From contig JALGWK010000395.1 of the NCBI GenBank assembly GCA_025774205.1, forward strand, positions 1 to 5,280: DNA of 5,280 nt, written 5' to 3'. Numbering within the stretch: the stretch's first letter is position 1; every line of letters begins with the position of its first letter. The notes below the pieces were generated by a model that saw nothing but the letters and a program-made list of their open reading frames with translations, had not been told where the DNA came from and did no database searches. The position numbers and the translations under genes were made by a program. Below are positions 1-4,723 of the stretch, piece by piece. This DNA is from a bacterium (lineage in GTDB: Bacteria > Blakebacterota > Blakebacteria > Blakebacterales > Blakebacteraceae).

Positions 1-1
1 T

Positions 2-466
2 GCCGATTTCACCTTCGTCTGAGCAACCGAGTTCGCTGCTCTGGCAGAGCAGCAGCCGCGGTTCGACAAGATGGGCTGCGACGTGGTCACCGTCAGCCCC
101 GACACCAAGTTCGTCCACCTGGCCTGGCAGGCTGACGAGAAGGCCCTGGCGGACGCAAAATTCTCCATGGGCGCCGATCCGACTGCCTTCCTGCACCGCA
201 TGTTCAACGTCTATATAGAGGAAGAGGGCCTGGGCGAGCGGGGGACCTTCATCATCGATCCCGACGGGGTTGTGGCGAACATCGAGGTGAACCACCCCGA
301 CATCGGCCGGAACATTGACGAGCTGATGCGAAAGTTCAAGGCCAACCTCCACATCTCGAGGAAGACGAACACAGCCTGCCCGTCGAAGTGGAAGGACGAC
401 GGGGACGTGGACCTCCAGCCCGGCGCCGAGATGGTCGGGAAGGTCTACGAGGCTCTTAACCAGTAA
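2..466 (+). CDS. ahpC: AhpC-type 2-Cys peroxiredoxin, 5'-truncated, with predicted selenocysteine (in-frame TGA) at the peroxidatic position
   Basis: This enzyme reduces hydroperoxides in the cytoplasm. Reading from base 2 gives ADFTFV, then TGA, then ATEF, and continues open to the TAA at 464-466. The residues align along their whole length with E. coli AhpC (ADFTFVCPTEL, then a DTxFxHxAW block). Other matches are ERGTFIIDPDG, which contains the conserved active-site Arg, IGRNIDELMRK, and ACPSKWK, which carries the resolving Cys. The TGA replaces exactly the peroxidatic Cys codon. The spacing from it to the resolving Cys codon (377-379) is 119 residues, the same as Cys46 to Cys165 in the enteric enzyme. 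The TxxC motif is kept as T-F-V-Sec, while the usual Pro after the Cys is Ala. The N-terminal ~40 residues lie outside the window. Starting at the internal ATG (71) would remove the catalytic residue and is unlikely. The alternatives are a pseudogene or a sequencing error. The family call is very sure; the Sec reading is likely. Confidence 0.85.
20..22 (+). other. Predicted selenocysteine codon (UGA recoded)
   Basis: This in-frame TGA falls at the peroxidatic cysteine of AhpC. The frame is open on both sides, with clear AhpC homology upstream (ADFTFV) and downstream (ATEF). Sec in place of the peroxidatic Cys is established for peroxiredoxins such as PrxU of Eubacterium acidaminophilum. Decoding would need SelA, SelB, SelD and tRNA-Sec encoded elsewhere in the genome. 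Confidence 0.78.
35..53 (+). promoter_or_regulatory. Candidate bacterial SECIS hairpin
   Basis: Bases 35-42 (GCTGCTCT) pair perfectly with 46-53 (AGAGCAGC), leaving a 3-nt GGC loop at 43-45. The loop begins 20 nt after the TGA. Bacterial SECIS elements lie inside the coding region just downstream of the UGA, have a short apical loop with a G among its first two bases, and place that loop roughly 16-37 nt from the UGA; all three conditions are met. The hairpin also encodes part of the protein (AALAEQQ), so it serves two roles. It would recruit SelB with Sec-tRNA to the ribosome. Binding is inferred, not shown. Confidence 0.72.
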
Positions 467-510
467 ACCTTCACGTAGAAGTGCCGCAAACCTTCACGTA
501 GAAGTGCCGC
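465..510 (+). repeat. Perfect 23-nt tandem duplication just after the ahpC stop
   Basis: Bases 465-487 are repeated identically at 488-510. Unit 1 begins with the last two bases of the ahpC TAA codon. Each unit contains a small inverted repeat, CTTC-ACGTA-GAAG (469-481 and 492-504), so the transcript could carry two small hairpins in its 3' UTR ahead of the terminator. With only two copies and no spacer this is not a CRISPR array. It could be a slippage duplication or an assembly artefact. Confidence 0.8.
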
Positions 511-531
511 CGGCTTGAATCCGGTTACAGT

Positions 532-569
532 ATCCCCCCGCAGACGTGAGTCTCCGGGGGGATTCCTTT
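532..569 (+). terminator. Rho-independent-type terminator after ahpC
   Basis: Bases 532-540 (ATCCCCCCG) pair with 555-563 (CGGGGGGAT). After a C-C mismatch, AGAC (542-545) pairs with GTCT (550-553), closing a GTGA loop of the GNRA type at 546-549. That gives 13 base pairs in total, followed by a weak T-rich tail (TTCCTTT, 563-569). The position, about 65 nt after the ahpC stop and before the next gene, fits transcription termination. The broken T-tract is the only weakness. Confidence 0.78.
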
Positions 570-647
570 GTCGGTCCTCGAGTAAACAACCACGCCTGAA
601 TCATGTCTTACCGGCAATACCGACCACCACCCGACTGGCCGGAAGAG

Positions 648-1409
648 ATGAATAGAACATACCCTGCACTAAAAACCATCCTTGTCACGATAACCTTTTT
701 TGCTATTCCTGCCTTCATCACTGCCTGTGATAAAAGCCCTACAGGACCGGATTCGGATGACCTCAAGATACTATTTATCGGCAGCAGCTATCTTGCCGGG
801 TGGGACCTGATTGACATGTTCCACGATCTGGCAAAGGAAGCGGGGAAGGAGGTGTGGATCGGTGAGGAGGTCATCTCTGGCAAGTACCTCGAATATCATG
901 CCATCAGTCCGCACACCGAGCGGAAGATCAATAACCGGGAATGGGATTACATAATCATGCAGGGCGGATGTACCACGGTCGCCTACCCGGAAACCCAGCA
1001 CCAGGTCATTCCACCCTATGTGCGCCATGACGCCTACGGCGCCCTTGATCTCCTGCAGCGGAAGATCTGGGCCAACCACGCCGGAACCCGGCCGGTATTC
1101 ATGATGCCGTGGGCATTCGAGGATGGTCTCCTCTGGATCGACGGGCAGGACGACACGCGCGCCGACATGCAGCTGCTGATCTATGAGAACACCCTGGCCT
1201 GGGCGGATTCGTTCGATCTTTCCATCGCCCCGGTCGGCTGGGCCTTCCACACGGTGATCGAAGCGCGTCCGTTCCTCCATTACCTCCATGTCGAGGATTA
1301 TAACCATGCTGAGAAACGAGGGGCGTATCTGGCGGCCTGTGTATTCTTCGTGACCGTCTTCCAGGAGAGTGTCGCTGGGAATGCTCTACTTCCAGCAGGT
1401 GGCCAGTGA
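648..1409 (+). CDS. SGNH/GDSL-hydrolase-like lipoprotein, probably frameshifted at the C-terminus
   Basis: This is a probable exported lipid-anchored hydrolase of the SGNH fold; the substrate is unknown. From ATG 648, which has a GGAAGAG just upstream, residues 1-26 form a signal peptide with a basic start and a hydrophobic stretch. It ends in the lipobox I-T-A-C with Cys27 as the lipid site, followed by a Ser-Pro-Thr-Gly-Pro linker. ILFIGSSY (41-48) resembles the block I Gly-x-Ser motif, making Ser47 the likely nucleophile. WDYIIMQGG (99-107) looks like the central strand and oxyanion region. D217-Y-N-H220, followed by GAYLAACVFF, resembles the C-terminal Asp-x-x-His. An upstream ATG at 603 is in frame but lacks a ribosome site and would push the signal peptide inward by 15 residues. 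The last residues (NALLPAGGQ) look unlike family C-termini, and a better C-terminus lies in the next frame. The family call rests on motifs only. Confidence 0.68.
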   Translation: MNRTYPALKTILVTITFFAIPAFITACDKSPTGPDSDDLKILFIGSSYLAGWDLIDMFHDLAKEAGKEVWIGEEVISGKYLEYHAISPHTERKINNREWDYIIMQGGCTTVAYPETQHQVIPPYVRHDAYGALDLLQRKIWANHAGTRPVFMMPWAFEDGLLWIDGQDDTRADMQLLIYENTLAWADSFDLSIAPVGWAFHTVIEARPFLHYLHVEDYNHAEKRGAYLAACVFFVTVFQESVAGNALLPAGGQ

Positions 1410-1464
1410 GACTGTCCTGAACGACATCACTCTCTGGAACCTTGGCGATCCTCCTCCCCGGTAA
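1381..1464 (+). other. Out-of-frame continuation of the SGNH lipoprotein C-terminus
   Basis: The +1 frame relative to the upstream gene reads MLYFQQVASETVLNDITLWN and a short Pro-rich tail to the TAA at 1462-1464. From memory, proteins with a GAYLAACVF block continue into a helix of the type F-L-Q-x-x-A-x-x-T-V after a short loop, which is what this frame offers. The annotated frame gives only NALLPAGGQ before its stop. The frame change would fall between about 1377 and 1392. This is a fragment, not a separate gene. Confidence 0.5.
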
Positions 1465-1517
1465 TCTCATGAATGTGCTGGCGAGAAGTCGCTGCTGTTC
1501 ACACATTCCCCACGCAT

Positions 1518-1539
1518 CGAGCCGCCTGGAAACGGCTCG
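1518..1539 (+). other. Stem-loop upstream of the Skp-like gene
   Basis: CGAGCCG (1518-1524) pairs perfectly with CGGCTCG (1533-1539) around an 8-nt loop. No T-tract follows (TCATGACC), so an intrinsic terminator is doubtful. It lies 14 nt before the AGGAG of the next gene and could be a 5'-UTR structure or a weak terminator for the lipoprotein gene. Nothing else identifiable was seen in the 1465-1553 spacer. Confidence 0.4.
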
Positions 1540-1553
1540 TCATGACCCGATTC

Positions 1554-1558
1554 AGGAG
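1554..1558 (+). promoter_or_regulatory. Ribosome binding site deciding a GTG start
   Basis: AGGAG sits 9 nt before GTG 1568. The longer open frame from ATG 1442 has no such site and would put 42 unrelated residues before the signal peptide, overlapping the probable end of the lipoprotein gene. The GTG is therefore preferred. Confidence 0.75.
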
Positions 1559-1567
1559 AAGAATACC

Positions 1568-2233
1568 GTGTCGAGCAGTCCCCGTACGTCGTGGAAATCG
1601 TATGCACTCACGGCTCTGATCGCGCTTGCCGCCGGTGGTTTCGCCGGCCGTCATGCGCCGACCGTGCCGACCGCCTACGCCTCCGACATCCTCTGGGCGG
1701 CGCCAGGTGTGGCCACAGGATCGCTGCAGGAGCAGGAGATCGCTCCCGGCGCCATTCCTCTGAAGGTCGGTTACATCAGGTCCGACATCATCATGCAGAT
1801 CCACCCGCGGGTACCCGAACTGCGGACCGCTCTTGAAGCCCAGCTCAGGGCCTGGTCCGAGCAGCAGACGGCGCTGGAGGAGCAGGTCTCGACCCTGCAG
1901 AACGAACTGCGCACCGGTCAGCTCACCCCGCTGACCCGTCGGAACAAGGAGGCGGAACTGAATCAGGCCGTGGAGAGCCTCACCACCTTCCAGACCGAGA
2001 TCTGGGTGCAGGGCGGACAGGCAGAGCGGAAGGAAGCCGAGCTGATGCAGCCGATCCTCGATGCCCTTGACGCGGCCATCCGGGGGATTGCTGAAGGAGA
2101 ACGATTCGACCTGATCTTCGACAGTTCGGGCGGGGGGCTCCTTTTCGGGCATCACTCACTCGATCTGACTTCCAGGATCCTCGAGGCGCTGGGGATCGAT
2201 CCGCCACCTTCCGGCGGAGGGGGAGTCAATTGA
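1568..2233 (+). CDS. OmpH/Skp-like periplasmic coiled-coil chaperone
   Basis: This 221-residue protein is a likely periplasmic holdase of the OmpH/Skp family, which escorts unfolded outer-membrane proteins to the BAM complex. The GTG start gives a signal sequence with basic residues, a hydrophobic stretch from about 12 to 27 (ALTALIALAAGGFAG), and a plausible signal-peptidase site after TAYA (residue 38). The mature part opens with VGYIRSDIIM (68-77), the typical Skp first strand. A long charged helical region follows (about 82-165, rich in Glu, Gln, Leu), then ERFDLIFDSSGGGLLFG (178-194), the usual C-terminal strand, and LDLTSRILEAL. It ends in a Pro/Gly-rich tail. Skp genes often sit next to bamA or lpxD; neither is in the window, and this copy leads directly into RNase genes. 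The stop overlaps the next start by one base (TGATG), so translational coupling is likely. The helical part could also suit another coiled-coil periplasmic role. Confidence 0.8.
   Translation: MSSSPRTSWKSYALTALIALAAGGFAGRHAPTVPTAYASDILWAAPGVATGSLQEQEIAPGAIPLKVGYIRSDIIMQIHPRVPELRTALEAQLRAWSEQQTALEEQVSTLQNELRTGQLTPLTRRNKEAELNQAVESLTTFQTEIWVQGGQAERKEAELMQPILDALDAAIRGIAEGERFDLIFDSSGGGLLFGHHSLDLTSRILEALGIDPPPSGGGGVN
2216..2225 (+). promoter_or_regulatory. Ribosome binding site for the beta-CASP RNase gene
   Basis: The purine-rich run GGAGGGGGAG lies inside the end of the Skp-like gene and ends 7 nt before ATG 2233. It favours ATG 2233 over the adjacent TTG at 2230 and supports coupled translation. 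Confidence 0.65.
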
Positions 2234-3207
2234 TGAAGCTCAGCTTCCATGGCGGTGTCAGGACGGTAACCGGATCGAAGCATCTGCTCGAAGTCAAAGG
2301 TCGGAACATCCTGCTGGAGTGCGGCCTTTTCCAGGGCCGGAGGGCGGAAGCACGGGAGCGGAACAGCAACTTTCCCTTCACGACCGGCGAGGTCGATGCC
2401 GTGATCCTCTCACACGCGCACATCGATCACTCAGGCGCGCTTCCGGCGCTGGTCAGGACGGGCTTCGAAGGGCCGATCTACTGCACCGACGCGACCGCCG
2501 ATCTCCTCGGAGTGCTCCTGAGGGACTCGGCGCAGATAGCCGAACGTGACGTCTATTACCTGAACAAACGGCTGCCGAAGGGGGCGCCGCCGATTGAACC
2601 CTTCTACACCCGCAAAGATGTCGAGAAAACCCTCCCGATGCTGGCTGTGCGATCGTATGACCAGACCTTTCAGGTGACCGACGAGGTATCGGCTATCTTC
2701 AGAGAAGCTGGTCACATACTGGGTGCTGCTCAAGTCATACTTAATATAGACAGCGATGAAGTACCAAACCCACCGTTCCGGTTGGGATTCACCGGGGACC
2801 TCGGGCGTGATCACCTGCCGATCCTGCGTGATCCGTATCAGATCGATGGTCTCGACGCCCTGATCATGGAGAGTACCTATGGTGACAGGCTTCACGAACG
2901 GGGCGAGGATCTGAAGGCCCTTCTGGCGGGAGTCGTGTCCCGGACGGTAGAGCGGGGCGGTCGTCTCATCATCCCGGCGTTCTCGGTAGGGCGAACCCAG
3001 CGGGTGGTCTACCTGCTGCATGAGCTGTTCAACGAAGGGCGTCTGCCGGCCATCCCCATCTACGTGGACAGCCCCATGGCCAGCGAAGCGACCGAGGTCT
3101 ACCGGCGCCATCCGGAGTGTTACGACCGGAAAGCTTCGGAATGGCTGGAAAGCGAAGACATCCTCGGCTTCAGAAGACTGACGTATAGGAGGAGTCGAAG
3201 CGGCTGA
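2233..3207 (+). CDS. Metallo-beta-lactamase/beta-CASP ribonuclease, N-terminal part of a frameshifted gene
   Basis: This belongs to the CPSF73/YSH1-like family of zinc-dependent RNA endo/exonucleases of the cytoplasm. Visible zinc-site motifs are HAHIDH at 61-66, AGHILG with His161, and TGDLGR with Asp189. ESTYGDR (213-219) and the VDSPMA segment (278-283) mark the beta-CASP domain inserted after the first half of the lactamase fold. MKLSFHGGVRTVTGSKHLLE is the typical first strand of the family. Homology runs to LGFRRLTY (311-318). The frame then ends in RRSRSG and TGA, while the missing C-terminal domain continues in another frame from 3189. The family usually has about 12 more bases between this Tyr and the EESK segment; only 2 are present, which suggests a deletion of about 10 bases. 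As read, the product lacks the last zinc-ligand region and would be inactive unless the frame is restored. It follows the Skp-like gene with a 1-nt overlap. Confidence 0.85.
   Translation: MKLSFHGGVRTVTGSKHLLEVKGRNILLECGLFQGRRAEARERNSNFPFTTGEVDAVILSHAHIDHSGALPALVRTGFEGPIYCTDATADLLGVLLRDSAQIAERDVYYLNKRLPKGAPPIEPFYTRKDVEKTLPMLAVRSYDQTFQVTDEVSAIFREAGHILGAAQVILNIDSDEVPNPPFRLGFTGDLGRDHLPILRDPYQIDGLDALIMESTYGDRLHERGEDLKALLAGVVSRTVERGGRLIIPAFSVGRTQRVVYLLHELFNEGRLPAIPIYVDSPMASEATEVYRRHPECYDRKASEWLESEDILGFRRLTYRRSRSG
3187..3192 (+). other. AGGAGG at the frameshift point of the beta-CASP gene
   Basis: The six bases form tandem AGG codons in the first frame and also a full Shine-Dalgarno match. No ATG, GTG or TTG in the C-terminal frame lies at normal distance downstream, so a simple re-initiation role is not supported. 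A -1 shift here would join both halves, although three or so family residues would still be missing. Confidence 0.4.
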
Positions 3208-3641
3208 ACGAACTGCGGATTCCATGCATCATCATTTCAGCTTCGGGCATGTGCGAGGCGGGACGTATCCTTCATCACCTGATCCATGCCGTCGGTGATG
3301 CCAGGAACACGATCCTGATCGTCGGTTACTGTGCCCCTCATACTCTCGGCCGACGTCTGATGGAGCAACAGCCCCTGATCAGGATTTTCGGACAGGAATT
3401 CCGTCTCAGGGCCGAGGTTGAGCACATCGGCGGGCTCTCCACCCACGGCGACCGGCATGATCTGCTTGAGCATATCCGGGGAATGTCGTCGCCACCCGCT
3501 ACCGTCTATGTCGTACACGGGGACGAGCCGGTGAGCCTGGCGTTTGCCAGCCACCTGCGCACCGAAGGGATCTCGAACATCCAGGTTCCACATGAAGGGC
3601 AGCAGTTCGATCTGCTGACGGGGCGGCCCCTGAACGACTGA
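3189..3641 (+). CDS. C-terminal part of the beta-CASP ribonuclease (other frame)
   Basis: The frame opens after a TAG at 3186-3188 and reads EESKRLNELR, IPCIIISASGMCEAGRILHHL and RNTILIVGYCAPHTLGRRL. It then gives VEHIGGLSTHGDRHDLLEHI, the conserved end of MBL/beta-CASP nucleases. The ISASGMCEAGR segment is a hallmark of the RNA-specificity domain. The His of STHGD replaces the more common SAHAD and supplies a late metal or active-site His. The first ATG in the frame (3249) lies inside the ASGM motif and has no ribosome site, so this is not an independent gene. It is the remainder of the gene starting at 2233; together they would give about 465 residues, normal for the family. The TGA at 3639-3641 is 20 nt before the next start. 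Confidence 0.8.
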   Translation, partial: EESKRLNELRIPCIIISASGMCEAGRILHHLIHAVGDARNTILIVGYCAPHTLGRRLMEQQPLIRIFGQEFRLRAEVEHIGGLSTHGDRHDLLEHIRGMSSPPATVYVVHGDEPVSLAFASHLRTEGISNIQVPHEGQQFDLLTGRPLND

Positions 3642-3650
3642 AGGCATCCA

Positions 3651-3656
3651 GAGGTG
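3651..3656 (+). promoter_or_regulatory. Ribosome binding site for the YhaM-like gene
   Basis: GAGGTG lies 5 nt before ATG 3662, in the 20-nt gap after the beta-CASP stop codon. It fixes the start of the following gene. Confidence 0.6.
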
Positions 3657-3661
3657 AAAAT

Positions 3662-4675
3662 ATGAACGGGGCGCAGACTGATTTCCTGAACGCGAACCCC
3701 TCCGACAAAGGTGATTGGGTCGAGGATCTCAGACCCGGCCTGCGGGCTGAGGGTATATACGCCGTGGCCGAGTTGACTCTGCACAAGAAGAAGGACGGTT
3801 CCCCCTTTCTGCGGCTTGTACTCCAGGACCGGACCGGGTCGATCAACGCCATTCACTGGGAGGGCGCCGGATTGGCCGGGAAACTGGAACAGGGCTCGGT
3901 CGTCAGGGCGGGCGGAGATGTCGGTGAGTACCGGGGTACTCCGCAGCTCACGGTTCGGAAGATGGATATCCTTGAAGGTGACTTCCCCCGGGCCCTCTTC
4001 ATGAAGACCGGACCTGAAGATCACAATGAACTCGGAGACCGGCTCGATCGCGTCAGGGGGGGCATCACGACCCCCTGGCTGAAGACCCTTCTGGAGCGGA
4101 TCTTCGAGGGGGAGGGCCTCCTCGAGGCGTACCTGGAAGCCCCGGCCGCGAAGAACCGGCACCAGGCTTATATCGGCGGCCTGGCTGAACATAGCCTCAA
4201 TATGGCCGAGCACGCGAAGTACTGTTCAGAGTACTATCCGGAGGCGGATGGTGACCTGCTGGTGACGGCCGCGCTCCTGCACGATATCGGCAAGATTATC
4301 GAATATCGGGTTGACACCGTGATAGATTATTCGGATGAAGGGAGGCTGGAGGGTCATGTGGTGATAGGAGAACGTCTTGTTCGGCGGCAGGCGGATTCGA
4401 TCGATGAGTTCCCGGAGCCGGTCAGGATGCACCTCAGTCACCTGATCCTCAGCCACCAGGGGAGGCTCGAGCACGGCTCCCCGGTGGTCCCGAAAACGCT
4501 CGAAGCGGTGATACTCCACGCGATCGATCATCTCGATTCACGCGTGGCGACGTTCCGGGACATCAGAGACAGATATCAGGGCGAGGAACGGACCTGGAGT
4601 GACTACGATCGACTTGACGGTCACTTCTGGTATCTCGCCGCGGGACGGGAACAGACAGACTCCGCGTCCGACTGA
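3662..4675 (+). CDS. yhaM: YhaM-type 3'-5' exoribonuclease (OB-fold plus HD domain)
   Basis: This 337-residue protein is a likely cytoplasmic metal-dependent 3'-5' exoribonuclease acting in RNA turnover; B. subtilis YhaM, of similar size (about 314 residues), is the model. Residues about 22-104 form an OB-fold nucleic-acid-binding domain (AEGIYAVAELTLHKKKDGSPF through QLTVRKMDIL). The HD domain covers about 165-300. It holds HQAYIGGLAEHS (His167, His177), ALLHDIGK (His207-Asp208), EGHVVIGE (His232), LILSHQG (His265) and HAIDHLDSR (Asp289). These are the metal-site residues in the order and spacing seen in YhaM. The N-terminal start has a good ribosome site, and nothing looks broken. It follows the beta-CASP nuclease by 20 nt, suggesting a shared transcript and a shared role in RNA processing. 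The topoisomerase gene follows closely. Other OB/HD proteins exist, but the motif match here is strong. Confidence 0.88.
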   Translation: MNGAQTDFLNANPSDKGDWVEDLRPGLRAEGIYAVAELTLHKKKDGSPFLRLVLQDRTGSINAIHWEGAGLAGKLEQGSVVRAGGDVGEYRGTPQLTVRKMDILEGDFPRALFMKTGPEDHNELGDRLDRVRGGITTPWLKTLLERIFEGEGLLEAYLEAPAAKNRHQAYIGGLAEHSLNMAEHAKYCSEYYPEADGDLLVTAALLHDIGKIIEYRVDTVIDYSDEGRLEGHVVIGERLVRRQADSIDEFPEPVRMHLSHLILSHQGRLEHGSPVVPKTLEAVILHAIDHLDSRVATFRDIRDRYQGEERTWSDYDRLDGHFWYLAAGREQTDSASD

Positions 4676-4711
4676 TTCTCTCCCTTCGGTCCCCTGTACA
4701 TGAAACCTTCA

Positions 4712-4716
4712 GAGGA
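4712..4716 (+). promoter_or_regulatory. Ribosome binding site favouring the GTG start of topA
   Basis: GAGGA lies 7 nt before GTG 4724. The in-frame ATG at 4700 is preceded by a pyrimidine-rich stretch without a ribosome site, so GTG is the better start, although ATG cannot be excluded. Confidence 0.5.
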
Positions 4717-4723
4717 AGACAGC

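Noticed and set aside
71-466. AhpC gene starting at the internal ATG
   Set aside because: Homology continues upstream through the TGA (ATEF and ADFTFV), and this start would discard the catalytic residue. There is no good ribosome site before 71.
465-510. Repeat pair as a CRISPR array
   Set aside because: There are only two directly abutting units with no spacers and no cas genes.
515-531. TTGAAT/TACAGT as a promoter
   Set aside because: The spacing is only about 5 nt instead of about 17, and no better -10 element is at the right distance.
771-1307. Antisense open frame over the lipoprotein gene
   Set aside because: It is a shadow of codon bias in a GC-rich gene; it shows no recognisable motifs and no ribosome site.
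3205-3207. TGA ending the first half of the RNase read as selenocysteine
   Set aside because: The frame after it does not match the family; the matching continuation is in another frame.
2431-3225. Long antisense open frame (264 codons) over the RNase gene
   Set aside because: The + strand frame shows clear MBL/beta-CASP motifs; the antisense product resembles nothing I recognise.
3506-4213. Long antisense open frame over the RNase end and the YhaM-like gene
   Set aside because: It overlaps two well-supported + strand genes and has no recognisable motifs.
4673-4675. TGA of the YhaM-like gene, in frame with the topA start, read as recoded to make a fusion
   Set aside because: The YhaM-like protein is complete at this point, TopA has its own start signals, and no SECIS-like hairpin follows.
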